NCBI RefSeq assembly: GCF_023343835.1
Contig: NC_064433.1
Coordinates: 68,966,032 to 69,030,031, forward strand
DNA: 64,000 nt
Source: Lagopus muta
Lineage: Eukaryota; Chordata; Aves; Galliformes; Phasianidae
Direction: 5' to 3'
The position numbers were made by a program, and so were the translations under genes. The notes below the pieces were generated by a model that worked only from the letters and a program-made list of their open reading frames with translations, did no database searches and was not told the DNA's origin. This document shows positions 27,101 through 41,300 of the stretch, one piece after another (within the stretch, counting starts at the first letter, position 1; each line of letters starts with the position of its first letter).

Positions 27101-28148
27101 GCTGCTTACACAGGGTTGTTACCTGGTTACAGAGGAGTTGTGGAAAGCTGTAAGTGCTCGGTGGCACATTAAGGTTTGTAGCTTTGCATTCTCGCTGCAA
27201 CTCTTGGGTGGTACAAGAAAGCCTCTGCTGAATTACTCAAAGGAGGTACACTGTGTGATCATACATGTCCAAGCCTGCTATAGACAGTTTAAATACAGAG
27301 CTCCTCTGTTCCCCACACAGTTGCTGCTGTTCCTTTGCCTTGAGTTGTTCTCGCATATGCTTGCTTTGCTGTAGAGGATGGTACTGCCATGGTGCTCTTC
27401 TCCTGCCCTGGGCATCAGGATTGCTGCAGCTGGTGCCTGCTTTAAACCTGCCACCTGCATCTGCCAGGGGACCTGCTTGCAGCATATCATAGTGTCTGAG
27501 CAGGAGCTTGGAGAGATTTCAGTACATGCATTTCACACCAGCGTAACAATTGTGTTGGAGCAGAACTGGAGTGATGCTGTGAGCCTGATGAATGTATTCG
27601 TTGGCAAAATGTTCATTTTCTAAATGCTCAATGTTGGGTTTCTAGCAGCTCTTTTCCTCTCTGCTTGGTGAGAAGCTAATGTGTGGGAGCTTCATTTGTT
27701 ATGGATTTTTACCACATATTTTGGTACACAGTCCAAAAGTTCACAGAGCTCTGTGCAGCTAGGTAGGTGATATGACTTCCTTTGCTGGAAACAAATTCAT
27801 CCATCCATTCATGTGTAAAAATCTTAACTGTCATGGAAATTTTGGTAGGAATGTGACATTACAATCAAGGGTCAAATCTCTCAGGAACACATAATGGCAA
27901 ATTAAAGAGTTTTTTTTCTTTGTTTTTGTTTCTCTGGGTGATGGTATCTTTCTCTTTTGAAGTTGTATAAAACTTTAGCTATGTTAGGATCCAGCTGGTT
28001 GTCTGGGACAACTCATTGCTTTTATGGAATGGAGGAGAATGGGGAAAACTTCTTGGCTTTTGTTTTTTGTTTTTTCTTTTTTATTGGCGAATCAAGGACC
28101 GTGTTTTCTTTCTTTTGTATTTTTCTATACGTTTGTTTTGGTGTGGGG

Positions 28149-28170
28149 TTTTTTTTTTTTTTTTTTTTTT
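28149..28170. repeat. Poly-T tract
   Basis: An uninterrupted run of about 22 T, preceded by T-rich sequence from about 28050. In frame it yields artificial poly-Phe open frames. Confidence 0.9.
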
Positions 28171-28424
28171 GGGTCTGGCTGACACCAGTTTAGCACTGTT
28201 TAGGCTGTTACACTCATATGCCCATAACAGAGGCAGGCTGAGACGAAGCAGTGCTATGGTGGCTGACAAAGGGATGCTGTACCTTGTATATGGAGTGACA
28301 GAAGAGAGACTTAGTGCTGCAGCTGCTCTTCAGTTACTTTGTGGTGATAGTGCCTACGCAACTTATGAACAGGACTACACTGTATTAGTCTTTATTTAAG
28401 TACACAAAAATACACACTCAAAAA

Positions 28425-28427
<3 letters not shown>

Positions 28428-28467
<40 letters not shown>

Positions 28468-28480
28468 TGTATATGTATAT
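28428..28480. repeat. (AT)n microsatellite with degenerate tail
   Basis: A perfect AT run of about 35 bases, followed by ATGCACATGTATATGTATAT. Likely polymorphic and a possible DNA-unwinding or cruciform site. Confidence 0.95.
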
Positions 28481-31400
28481 GCATTCCCAGTTAATAGAAA
28501 GTAGGAGGTCTGGTGAGGAGATTGTTCACAAGTAGCACTGGTGGGAATCTGTAGCTTCCTTTGACTGTCTGATGTGTTCCCATTGTTGGCTGGTATGGTC
28601 TATGTCTTAATGAACAAGTATGCTTTAAATTAGTCTCTGATGAACCACCAGCCATCCTGTGGGAATGACTTACAGACTGTGCTCTCTTTGGCTGACAGTC
28701 GGGGTTTTCTTCCTGGATTCTGTGGGGTTGTTGAGCCAAAGGAGCATCCCACCAGCCTGCTGTTCACCCGCCAGCCCTGCCCATGCTGGAGCAGCTGTGC
28801 AGCAGCAGTTGCCATCTGTCTGGTTGAGGACAGATTGCTCACGCAGAGAATCAGGAAGCAATTATAAAGCGAATCTCATTTGCTCTTTGAACATGTGGAG
28901 GTCCAAGCAGCTCTCTCTCCTCCCCCGCCTGCAGGAAAGGGAATAAAATGTGAGGAGCAAAATGCAGGAGAGGAAGGGTACAAACTGCTGTTTTCACCAT
29001 CCGCCCACATTGAGCTGCTCAGCTGATCTGCTGCTGGCAGACTGCACTCTTCTCACCCAGTGGAGATGGCCATGGGAGCTGTGCAGAGAGCCTCAGACCC
29101 TGGAGACTGAGGTTGGTAAATAACCTGCTCAGATTGCACTGAACTCAAAGGCACAGCTTCTATTTGCTCTGAATCCTTCAATATCCTCTTCTTCACCTCA
29201 TTTCTTTCTTCTCTGCCCCCAGAATTTGGCCAGAATTTGGGAGCCGAATGTACTTCCAGTACAAGTGCTTCATCTGGATCAAATCCTGTACCTCTGAGTA
29301 CATCATAATCAGTTTTGGAAAATTAAGAGGTTATCTAAAAGTACAGGGGAACTGCCAGCTGTAGCTGTAGTGAGATGACTTCTGTCCCGGGCATGTGGAA
29401 GAAGCACTCCTTTCCTTTGTGAAGCTGTATTTTGCATTAACTGCTGTGGAGACCTTGAGAGCAGGCACATGTGGCCTTCAAGGTGATGAATGCTAGGAAC
29501 TAAGCAAAAATACTCAGGGTGTGTTTGTGCTTTTGAGAATCTTTGGGTACCTTCCTTGACATCTCAGAAGAGAAGAGTCCACCTCTCCTCGGAGCCACAC
29601 ATTCTTCAGAGGGGTATCAAAAAAACCTGGCTCCTGACCCAGTCAGTCTCTGTTGGTGGCAATAAAAAATGCCTTGTGTACCCAGTGCAGAAAAATTTAA
29701 ATCCAGCACAACTCTACTTCTGCTTTTCCTCACATGGTGTTGCTAATGATCATAGAGCTTTTCCACAGATCAGTCACTGACAAGCGTCCCTTCCAGAGCC
29801 TGAGCACCTCTCAGGCAGTTGATACTTTTGGGGATTAACATCTCCTCACTGTAATCATTACTGGAAAATGTTACATTTTTTAGGGGCTCTGTGTGCCTCT
29901 TCCCTAACTGTCCGAAGGGGTGATGTTGGGGGAACGTTACAGCTCCCTCATATTTGCATTGTAGGGCTTTGAATTATTGATGGCACAAAATTATGACCGC
30001 TTTGAATCTAGCTGAATTTTATGATGGTCCTGTAATTGTACTTCTGTTTCTCTTTTCTTTTTGATGTCTTTTTATTTCCCATAAAGTCCTTCCCTATATC
30101 CTGCACCCTGTCCTGACCCAGTTGCAGCACATCCAGCCTCTGGCTAGTTTCAGGAGGAAGGATAAAGCCATCTGAGATCCAGTCTATTTCCTCCTGGTGC
30201 TGTTTTACTCCCTGCTATCCAGGCATATTGTCCTCACTAATCAAGAACTTACTTCATTTTCTCCATCTATTCTCCAAGGCTTTTTGGGGTCTCAGGTGTG
30301 CACTCTGAGGGCAACAGTAGGTGCAACTGCAGAGCCCTGCTCTCCTTATATGGGTTTTACTCAAGAAGCTTTTGACTAAGCAGCTGCTTGTTGTGCGTTG
30401 GTAGAAGTCTACTGATCATATAGTAGAAACATCAGAGGAAATTTAAACCACTGCCTTTATCTATTTGCTACCCTTCTTCAACATCAGCAAGGCTGGTAGA
30501 AAGGATCTCCCTATTGCACCTGGCAGCTTCACCGGAGCCTCACCTGTCTTGGCAGCAAACCTGCAACCGTAGGGCTTTGCACCAAAAGAGACCCACGTGA
30601 CATGTCCCATCTGCAATCTCTGATTTGGTAGAGGAAGGGAAGGGGTAACAGTGTTGTAATTTCTTAAACTTCTCTTTCCAGAAAGAAAATGTTTCTAATG
30701 CACATAGAGAGAGTACGCATGACCATGGGGTGCTATCCATGCAAAGACAGGACTCTCTTTTTCCAACACAGTAATCCTGAAAATGAGGAACTGTGAGATT
30801 TCACATGTTTTTTTGCCCAGTTCAGAAAAGTTATGAGCCAGAATCCCAGTGATATGACTGGAGAAGTTCATGTTAATGTCTCTGGGCCTTAGAGCATGCT
30901 CAGCAGAGTCTACAGCTTTGTGAAAAGAGAGAAATTAAGTTGTCAAGGACTATCACGAGTCATGACCTTGTCGTTTCTTTTTTCCATGCGGATTCAATGT
31001 TATTGCTGTATTGAAAATGGCTTTTGGCTCAGTTCTGCTGTCAGATGCCTCTCTCTGCCTCTCCTTTTGCTTCTTCCAAAGCTTGCTCGTTGCCAGAAGC
31101 CATGAGTTGGATGAGAAGGCAATGATTTGTTCCTCTTAGCTGCTCATGACTCTCAGTTGTCTGGGATCCATCAGTCTCTTAATCCCTCCGTAGAGGCCTG
31201 CTGTTGTTCTCATAGGAAGCTGCTTTTTGCTGTGAATGCTTTTCACATATGTTTTAGGTGCAGCTGCTGTAAATGTGCTCTGGCACCTCCACAGCTGGTG
31301 GCTGAGCATGGGGCTGGCAGGGGTGTCAGGGCAAGGTGGGCTGTGGGCAGAATGGCTTATGAATAGCTGAGGGAAATGAAAATGTCTTTCTTTTGCTTTT

Positions 31401-34400
31401 CTACCTCTCTGCAGTGTTTAGGAATGAGAATGGAGGTAAAAATGGATGCTTTACTGAAAAGAAGATGCAGCTGAAGCAAAGTGCCTCTCTTCTTTGAGGG
31501 GAATGTTGGACCTTGCCTTAATTTGCTCAGTTTTCAGATTAAGGGGTAAATGAGGTGATGGTCCCTATCGACAAGATTCCCCTAGGTGACTGAGCCAGCA
31601 AAGGAGACCCAGCAGGTGCTCCATTAAAATCCTTCATTATATTCTCTTGCTTATACTCAACTGCATCATTTCCTAGTAAAACCATTCAAAGGCTGTGTCA
31701 AAAATTCATAACTTTGAGTGCTTTAATGGAAGCACGGGAAAGGTCTTTCTATTTCACCTGAGAAAGCTGAAGGGAGCTAACAATGTTTAGTTAAATGGTG
31801 GTGTTCCCCAGAAGAACTCTACCCTGAGCTACTTGAACCTTATTTTTTGTATTAGAATACACAGATTTTCTGGTGGGAGTTCTATAAATGGACAACTGGT
31901 AAAACCTAAGCAGTAATACATCAAATGTGAACATAGATAGAAATGATTCACATGAATAGGATTTTCCGGTCTTTTTCTGCAGACGTTAAGCATTTTGTTA
32001 TTGTGGTCATTAAAAGCAAAACCAGAACAGTACAGAAGGGTTTAGAAATGGCAGTCTGCAATGACATTTATGATCTGGAGGAGCACAGCTTTTGGGTTGT
32101 TTTTTTTTGGACTGTTTTGTCATGTGGCAATCACCCCTTCACAAATGTGATGCTGTTTTACCTCTGTGATGCAACTCACAGCCTTCTGGCACCATGAGAA
32201 CACTGGCAGTGGTGCAGCTGCATTTGCAGCTTCGCTTATGAAATGTTTTTGCTTAAGTAATGTTGATGAAACATTTGCATTATTGGGTAACAAATCAGGG
32301 GATTTACTGCACAGCTCAATTTCAGCAGTCTGGCTCTTTTCTGGTGGAATTGGTCCCACATGTAACAGGCAGAACCCCATGAAAGCACCACTTTGGTCTG
32401 TGCTGTCAGCTAGTCTTTGTGCTTGAGATTTAAGGGATGGCAAACAAAGAATGAAAGAGATTTTAAGCAGGAGTTTTCAGGATGGAAAAGGTTGCAATCT
32501 AAGGAAAGATAGGATATCTTTTGATATTTTTGGACTAAGTTAATTTTATTAATAGCCCCTTACATTTTGTTCTTGTTCTTGGTACGCATTCTAGATTTTC
32601 CTTTGTCTCCACGGAATAAAATTTGACCCATTGTGGTGCAGAGCTTTCTATGAGTTTTCCTCCAACTTCTTATAAGGGTAACACCAAGGGTTTTGAGGAG
32701 AAGATATTCCTTTTGGGTTTTTGTCTTCCTAAGTTTACGTCCTCGGAGATGCACAAGCAGATTGTCACTACTGCAGCAGAAAACTCAGAAAGATACGTGG
32801 AACAGAAACAGATGGTCAGCAAAAAGATTTCAGCTACAAGAAGTCAGTATTAAAAACAATCATTATTTGTCTGGGGTACAGTGTTGCCCCAGGGAAAGTC
32901 AACAAGGGTTTTCCTGTTGATTTCTGTAGCCAGAATTCATCAGAATTCATCCTTCTGTTATAATTTGAATTTATGGCTTGAATTCTAGCTTAATTAAAGT
33001 GACATTTTTTCCCTACAGAAAATTAATCTTTAAATAAAGTGCAGAGGAAGTACAGTTATCTTTTATCTCTGGCAAAAAGAAATACATGCATCATTTTTTT
33101 TTACCTACAAATCCCGCATTAGTCTGAAAAAAACAGTAAATGAGGGTGCCTGGGTAGCAGCTATAGCATATGTTGAACCATGTGGTTTTGATGCTTGGGA
33201 CCAGATGTATGCTGGTTTATTAAATAGCCAGGGAGGGGAATATCGAGAGCACAAATGTCAGTTGCTTCATAGACTGAAATGCTACTTATCCACCACCAAA
33301 AAGAACCCCCACACAGAAAAAGTGGAGAGTATGAACTGTATTTTTAAATCGGTGCCTTCTTACTTCTTTCCACACTTCTGCTTGATTTACCTGAGCTTAC
33401 AGAACTGAAGCAGTGACCCAGCCTTTGCATTTCCAGCCACCAATGTTCCTCCTGGTCAGTGTGGTCAGAACATCTTTGAACAGGAGAAGGCCCGTAATGC
33501 TCTGCTGTGGGTTTTCAGGCAGCAGACCTCCATCATGCCAGGCTGGCTATAGTTATAATCAGTTTCCATCTAGCATTTTGGTTCTTGGCTAGCACCTTGC
33601 ATACTGCAGTTACTGAAATGTTGGGAGTTATTTGACAGTCACTCATAGCTGAGTTGAATGACGTGCACAGTAATACCACAAATTGGTCCGTGACTGATTC
33701 CTCTGACTGCAGCTGGCTAAGCAGAGGCATCACTGGGCAACTGTGTCAGCTCAACTGAAAGAGGGATTTACTGCAGCCCCTGCTGTCAGTCCTAAGTAGG
33801 AGCCGGCATTCCCTTGGCCAAACAAGTTCCTGTTGCTGGAAAAGAATTAGTTTTACTCACATTCATGACTAAGCTAGTCATGTAGATAAAGAGGGCAGCT
33901 ACATTAGTCCATGTTTGTACTGCATCTGTGAGTGTGCTCTGGGATCTGCACTCCTCTGGGCTCATGTCTCCTTCCGTGCTGGCTGGGAGATCTCAGGCCC
34001 TAAAGCAGCAAAGTGACGGCTGTGTCTGCAAAAGTGTTTAGGGTCATCCGCGGTGATTGTCCTCAAGGATTTTTGTTCCTGCTTTCCCTGTAGCAAGGCC
34101 TGGGGGTCTGTAAGTGATGCTGTGCCTTAGAAAACAAAACTGATTCTAAAACTCACCTCTGGGAAGTGCCTGCTTTAAGGCATGGTATCAATGCTTGCTA
34201 ATAAAAAGCTGTATGAATTCCTGATCGGCTCTACTACCCAAATAACACACTGATTGCTCCACTGGTGCAACAAATACTAATACTTAGTTAAAATGTCCTA
34301 CAGCTTCCGTACTATAGCACTGTGGGCTGATCTATCTATCTATTTATTTATTTACTTTCCTCATGCATTCTCATTTTCCATTTCCTCTGAGCCTATAAAT

Positions 34401-35482
34401 AGGTTGAAATGTGCAGGATATTGGATGAGAGCAAAATAAATATAATTCACAAGTTTAAAAAGAAATGATGCTTCATACATTTAAGGAATGGCTGAGCTTT
34501 GATCATCAATCAAAATGGCTGAGGATCTTTGCCCTGAAGTACTTTCTCCCCCCCAGTCCTAAAAAATTGTGGTATGGTTTTGGTTTGTTATTCCAGCTAA
34601 TCAAATTACCACAGGTTATAGGCAGTGTGGAAGATGTTCTTATTTGCTGGCACTGAAGTGTCAAAGCAGAATCTCCATGCACAACAATATTTTCATACCT
34701 GTAAGCATCTAATCTGTGAACCAAATAGCTCTTATTGCACTTTCTGTCCAATCTCAGTGGGAATTCTCATATACTTTAAATTAGAAAGGAGATAAAGAAT
34801 CTTTTTTTTTTTCAATTTGTCTTTTAAGCAGGGTGGAAATAAAGCCGAAATTCATGGCAACACCTATTATTTTAGAGAGGTGTTGTGATGATATCCACTT
34901 TCAGCAGAGCTGAGCTGTTTGTGGCTTTGAAGGACGTCTGTGTCCTAACCGCTGTGGTTTTGGCAGGTGCTTCTACTGCAAAGCCAGCCAAACCAAGAAA
35001 ATTCTGCCCTAATACAGGTTGCTTTGCTTAACAAAATTTTTCATGTATTTGGACAACTCCTGTCTATGTCTGCAGTTTTTGTTGGCGTAGGATGTTCATA
35101 AGCAGTGTATGGTGTTCTTACCTTTTTTAAGCATTTATGTGAAATATCTCACATGAAATATGTTCATTTGTCATCTTTCAGATGTATGGGTGTTGCTGAA
35201 AAGGCCAGTTTCTCTACCTTGCCCCCCATGTATGCAGAATGCCACTTCCTTACAAGCTTTCAAGCTTAGATAATTTCTCCCATTCTGCAAACTGAGTGCT
35301 GAGCTGCTTGAGTGTGCATTCCTTAACACATTGCAGTGTAAAACTCCTGGCTTTGTACACAGTTATTTAAACTAAGACCTCTGACTTGGACTAAAACAAG
35401 TGGTAAAAGAGAAAGTGGAAGCATACCCTAGAACAGACAGAAGGCAAGAATATAGGATGATCAAGGATTGAGGATGGGTGGA
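28481..35482 (+). other. PRR5: Presumed PRR5 intron 1, no exon recognised
   Basis: Intronic sequence without a recognisable repeat body. A short ATCT/TTTA tract is present near 34330-34354, and a 10-bp tandem (CAGAATTCAT twice) near 32932-32951. No coding exon was identified. Confidence 0.5.
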
Positions 35483-35743
35483 TAGTGATAGGGCAAGGGG
35501 GAATGGTTTTAAACTGAGACAGGGGAGGTTTAAGTTGGATAGTAGGAGGAAGTTTTTCACACAGAGGTTGGTGAACAGGTTGCCCAAGGAGGCTGTGGAT
35601 GCCCCATCCCTGGAGGCATTCAAGGCCAGGCTGGATGTGGCTCTGGGCAGCATGGTCTGGTGGATGGTGACCCTGCACATAGCAGGGGGTGGAAACTAGA
35701 TGATCGTTGTGTGCAACGCAGGCCATTCTATGATTCTGTGATT
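35483..35743 (+). mobile_element. CR1 LINE 3' end, sense
   Basis: Contains the CR1 3' blocks AATGGTTTTAAACTGAGACA, AAGTTTTTCACACAGAGG, GCATTCAAGGCCAGGCTGGA, CTGCACATAGCAGGGGGTGG and the tail CATTCTATGATTCTGTGATT. It is about 260 bases, heavily 5'-truncated. It belongs to the same subfamily as the copies at 38231 and 47910, because the CTGCACATAGCAGGGGG block is shared and is absent from the copies at 18610 and 54555. The 70-110-codon frames across it are LINE shadows. Confidence 0.93.
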
Positions 35744-38230
35744 ATTTGGTTCTCTCAAAGGCACAGAAGATTAATGTTAGTAAGAAGTACAGCTTTTTAA
35801 AACGTAGAAGTGACTTACAAAGTGTGTATGCAATACTAGGAAACTAAAGCTGGACTGTTTTATACCCAGGTTTAAGTGAGTTGAGAATGAACTCTGTATA
35901 TTGCTGCTAGTTATATTTAGCAGTGTGGTGGAGCTGGTACAAATGACTATGCCACGTACAATGTGCTGAAAAACTGAACTCAGAATGTGTATGCATGTGT
36001 GTGCTGAGTCTGTGTATATGTAGATCTCTAATTGTTTTTATCATCATCATTATTATTATTTAGTATTTTTGGTATATATTGGCCAGTGATTAAAAAAAAA
36101 ATAGTCTTTTAATTATGAAGGTGATTATATTGGGATAGAAGTCACATAAGAATAAATTCTATGCTGCAGGAAGATATCCACTCTAGGGTTGTTTATTGTG
36201 TTTGTAAGCATCTCACTTCAAGACCAGCTGTGGACAGGCAGACAGACATTACAACCCTTATTTGAAGCCCTAAAGCAAGAATTTCCATTATTTTTAATTG
36301 AGGCATGTAATACTTTTCCAGGTCTTACAGGACAGCTTCTCTCCAAAGGTGGTGATCATTGCAGACTATGAAGCTTATTTCAAACCTTTCTTTTGTTCTT
36401 GGACGCAGAACTGCTTGCAGTGTGTATGCTAATGGAAAGTGGCTTCTCCACTTCAGTGATAAACACAGCACCTAGAGCTGGTGTCAATGCGTTGGTTCCC
36501 TCTTAAGGAAAACGAAGCAGGGAAGGGAAAATTAAAGAAATGTTTACTTATGTCAGTGATATGTGATATGAGATATGTGAACTGAGTATTGCAGTTGTTT
36601 CACTTCTGTTTGTGATGTGTGTGAGGTTATTAGTGCGCAATGGAGAAACAATTCCTAGAATAACAGTATGTGCAATGCTACTTTTTGTTCATCTCTTTAT
36701 TGCAGAGCTGCCTTTTTTACAAGGGGATGAATTTTTTAACCAAATTGTATCACCTGTCAAGAGTTTTCATGTGATTCTTGGATACCTGCTACAGAGTCTT
36801 CACTATCAGTTATTCAGTCCTGTTTTCTTCTCCCTTCAGCAGGTAAGCAAAATTTCCTCTAACACTATCTGCAGTGGGAAAATGTTTCCAGTTTCGGGCA
36901 CCTTTTGTTGGACAGAGTAGAGTTAGCATCTCCCTTCCAATATGTCATGCAGATCCTACTGTGTTTCATTGTTGCTCAGATCAGTTTGTATGACAACGCA
37001 ATTCTCTGTAATTTTTAACATCAGTTTGTGTCAGTCTCCCCATCGAGCTTTAGTGCAGCTTAAAAATTGGTTTGCATGAACTTTCTGTGGTGAATCTCCT
37101 TACAGCTGAATAAGGGCTGTGAGAAAGAAGTATAGAAAATTGCTTGAATTTCTACTCTCTGAGAGGAGCCTCTAAACAACTCCTTGGGAAAAAAGCCTTG
37201 AAGTAGAGAGCCAGCACGGGTGGTGCAAAAGATCTGGTGTTACCCATTGTGGTAACCTTGAGCTGAATAAGTCAGATCCTGCTCACCAAGAGCACAGTCA
37301 GACAAGCGTTGCAGAAGCAGATTACACCGCCCCAGCTGCCTGTGCACTGAAGCATATGAGGAATTCCCAAATGACCTATATATGATTGATATATATATAT
37401 ATATGTATGTGTGGGTGGGGTGAGAAGCAGCACCAAACAGCTGAGTAGTAGTGGTATCTTTAAACAGCTGCAGTTGTTTCTGCAGAGGTGCTTGGGCACA
37501 GCCGTCTCAGATTCCTTAATGATCAGTGCTAGAATTGGGTTTGCATTTGAGGATCAAAGTTTTTAGATAGGAAGGGAGACAGATTTATTGAAATGACTTT
37601 CAGTAAACATCAGTCATTAATGGAGAGCGTATATGGGAGTGTGTGTGTGTGTGTGTTTATGTGAAAGGAAAGTAAATGTTCTTAACCTGTCCTTGAGGTT
37701 CTGTTTTTCTTTAATACTATCATCACATATGGTAGCTTTTATTTTTTCAAAGCAGCTTTTAAATTTTCTTGGAAAGCAATCACCAGTTTTCTTTCTGATC
37801 ATATATTTAGAGACTCATTTCCTCTTAGATAATTATTTAGTTTATCACTGAGCTGCAGGAGTTAAACTGCCATTACTTCAGGTTTTTGTTGTTTGTTTGT
37901 TTGTTTTTTCCCCCTTTTCTGTGATTTTTAAGCAAAGAAGTCTTTTCTAAAGGGTTTGCTCTTTAAAACTTCAATTCTGATTTATTGGGCAGTAATGCAT
38001 ACTTTCTTCTGAATTTATATCAAGCCCTAAGGGGTGGGAATGCCTACTCCGTGCTGCTCCATTACAGTGGTAGCTGGATTTTGCTACAGTGATTACTTTT
38101 TCTTATTCTAGGCTACCAGGGTTACATGGTTATGATTCCTCCTGCAGCTCTGCTGGGAATTTGTGCCCTAGTCATTGTAGCCCACAGCAGAATTTAGCTT
38201 CATCTGTAAACTGGATACAGATGGTAGGAC
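35744..38230 (+). other. PRR5: Presumed PRR5 intron 1, no exon recognised
   Basis: AT-rich intron between two CR1 fragments. It holds an (AT)n run near 37389-37404 and a (GT)n run at 37639-37656. Nothing gene-like was recognised. Confidence 0.5.
37639..37656. repeat. (GT)n microsatellite
   Basis: Nine GT dinucleotide units in a perfect run. Confidence 0.9.
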
Positions 38231-38363
38231 ACTCAGAGCCAGGCTGGATGTGGCTCTGGGCAGCCTGGTCTAGTTGTTGGCAATCCTGCACATAGCAGGG
38301 GGGTTGAAACTAGATGATCATTGTGGTCTTTTTCAACCGAGGCCATTCTATCATTTTATGATA
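38231..38363 (+). mobile_element. CR1 LINE 3' end, very short, sense
   Basis: Starts in the GCCAGGCTGGATGTGGCTCT block and runs through CTGCACATAGCAGGGGGGTT, AACTAGATGATCATTGTGG and GGCCATTCTATCATTTTATG. At about 130 bases it is the shortest of the three related copies in this intron. The tail has point changes (ATCATTTTATGAT in place of ATGATTCTATGAT). Confidence 0.9.
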
Positions 38364-41300
38364 AAAGGTAGATAAATCATTTTCCCTCATGTTGCACCTG
38401 TTTTTCAAGGATTTCCAGGGTGTTTTTACCTATTTCTAGAGAAGAAAATCAGGGGCACAAATAGCAGAGAGGACAACCTGGCAGCTGTGATAGATCCCAG
38501 GCCACAAAAAGTGTGGGTGTGGGTATTACTCTGAATTTCTATGGAAAAGAGAAGTATCAGGGTACCACTTGGTCATTACCTATGCCCATGTTATTTCAAA
38601 TGTGCTCAGGAAATCTCTGCTTTGGCACTTTGCATCCTTCTCAAAAACAAGTACCCACATCTGCTGTGTACTAAGCTAATAATCTACCAACTAATCTGTT
38701 ATTAAACATAAGTTTTCCCATAAGCATCTCCAAACGTTGCTCCTAGGAGGTTTCAGTCATTGCAAGCAGAACTAAACACTGACCTCATGCTTCATTGATA
38801 TATTTTTTTAAAAAATTGCAGCAAACACTCCATCTTTGGTTTGTTCATTGCTAAACTTCTTTTTCTTGCTATTGTAAACATCTGCATCTCAGAACAAACA
38901 ATTGGACATGCACATGGCTCCTGTTTCTAGTAGAGCATTTGCAGTTTTTTTTCTGCTGTAAACTGTTTATAAAGCACTGTGTAATCTGTAACCTTACTGT
39001 GATGGACAGGTTGATTGGAGTTCCTGCCATGCAAGGCAATATAGACACAGTGCCTCGAGCAAATCACCAGCACCCTGAGAGAATGTTTGCTAACTGAAGT
39101 ACCAGTGCTTCATGAAAAAACAGTGCCTGTCTACTGCAAACCTAATGTTTCATAACCACTTACTTTTTTTCACTGCAAAAGCCATAACTTCTCACTTGCT
39201 GGCAATGTACTAGACTTTAAGTGATGCATATGGCTTTAAGTGTAGCATTGTATTCCAGTTTGATATTTCAACAGCATGCGTATTTTCACAGCTGTATTTA
39301 CTATTTACTCTTACTTGTGGTATAATTTAAATGTCTTAGGATTCTGGTTATGTTTTTTCAGTGACTATAGGAAGCACATACGTAACGTTTCAGAACCCCA
39401 TCAGTTTACATCTGCAGGCCATGGCCATTGTAAATGTTTGTGCATTCGTTTAACTTTCTGGATGTGTACAGTCCCATAGGAGCCAATGGAAGTATCCCAT
39501 GCTTCAAATTCATCATGTGCAGAAGTCTTGACATGAAAGGCCCAATCAGAAACAGGAAGATCATGTGCTTACAAGGAGAGAGAAACCAGTCCTTTCATAA
39601 TTAGTATAACGAGAAGTTCCTAGGAAAGTTGTAGCTTTGTTTGCACGCTTTATTTTCGCTCCTCTTTCAATAGAAAGAAGAGACCTGGCATTATTTTCAT
39701 TTATTATTTAATTCTTGTCCGCCCTCTGAGCAGGTGCTGCACTCAGCTTAAATCTGCTCTAAAAATCTTAGCCGATTCCCTCTCCAGAAGATTCTCTTTA
39801 ATAGTAATCACAACTGGCTGGCTGTCCTCTCTGTTCAGTCTGTCCTATGAAGGCTTATGTACTTAACCCTTTTCTCTGTGCCTTGTGATACCTTTGATCA
39901 ATCTCAACAGCAGACTCCCCTGGAAATACACCTAATTTAATATTTCCCTTTATGAAACACCAGCTGAGCCTGTAAACAAAAGATAGCTCCCTAAGGTCTC
40001 TTCATCCAGGGTTGGAGCATGTACTCAAGGAAGTGAAGCATTCATTAAACGGATGCCAAATTATTTACACTTGTTTCCTAATCAATGAGGCAGTAAGAGA
40101 CTGGGAGTGAAATGCACCTCCTCTAATTTGATATATTTACAGCTTGGAATACCATATCTGTACCTGAATGATTCACGTTACATTCTCTTTGCAGTCAGTG
40201 GAGAGAACAAGCACTTCCAGAGCATGTCCTAGCGCAGTAGTTTCATTCAGCTTCATAGAATGTGTTGACATGCAGCACACATATGTCCAGTTTTCTCCAG
40301 CATCTGTAAAAAAATGCAGTCTGCATTTCTCTCCTGTGAATGTTACCAATGTTACCTCTTTTACTACTAGCTTATTTTGAATGAGCTTAATAATTGCAAA
40401 GGCCAAGCTGCAGGAATTCACCTTTATCGGAGAGCTTCTTATTCACACCTTGCAGTTGTGACCTCCAGGTTACTATGCTGCTGTCACTGCAGCCATGAGT
40501 GTCCCATCTCTTTTCCAGAGCTCCTGTGGAAAGCTTACAAGGAAGAAATGATCTCAAATGTTATTCTTGATTTTCTTTCTTTATTCACCATCTCAGTAAA
40601 AAACAGATAGCAGTAAAGTGCAGATAAATGCACAAATATTCAATCTATTGATTTACCTATCTAACTGTATCTAAAATAACAGCATCACCTATGTAGCAGC
40701 TGAAATCTTACATTTATTACCTTCAGTTCTGCTTTAAGTAAAGAGAGAAGAAAATAGTAACTTTTGTTCCTCTTTTTTCCCTGAAATCCACACAAATGCA
40801 ACTCAGACTACTTCAGTAGAGGGCAGATCACCTCACTGAGGTTTGAATAATATTCCAAAAGCTAAATCAGGAGGATTGTCAAAATCAGTCAAATGATTTG
40901 AGCCTGTAAATTATTATTTTTTTAATTTGATTTCTTTAGAACTTTGTTGTTTCTGAGTTGAGTTGGGACTTCAACTATTTCAGCATTTGACTTTGACGAG
41001 ATAGCAGTTCTTAATAAAATAGTAGAAATATGTAGATAAATGCAAGTGATTACTTGTCATGTTTTCATCAAGCATCTTAACTAGGATTTAACACAGTAAC
41101 TGGTAACAAAATTTTAGGTCCTCTCATAGAGAAAGACAGGTACACAGCATTAAGGATTCATCCTTAAGATATTTAGAACCGTGTACTTTTTTTTTTCATT
41201 GCTACTGAGTTCTTAAAGTAGTGTTGGAAGGCATTTTGCCTTTTCAAAAATTCTTTTAAAACATTTGAACCAAGATGATTTTCTGTTGAAAGCATGGGTA

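Larger units (their letters stand above)
19120..28427 (+). other. PRR5: Presumed PRR5 intron 1, no exon recognised
   Basis: Long AT-rich intronic stretch without CR1 copies or a CpG island. It contains a poly-T/C tract at 24143-24173 and a T-run at 28149-28170. A block at about 22070-22330 looks less random than its surroundings (octamer ATGCAAAT and homeodomain-type AT cores) and is noted as a finding. Open frames are short and overlap on both strands with no conserved signature. Confidence 0.5.

Noticed and set aside
28016..28399. 127-codon frame with a hydrophobic N-terminal half
   Set aside because: The Phe/Leu-rich part is produced by T-rich low-complexity DNA including a 22-T run. The rest has no recognisable domain.
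35372..35726. Antisense frames of about 100-110 codons
   Set aside because: They read the reverse strand of the CR1 fragment at 35483-35743 and its flank.
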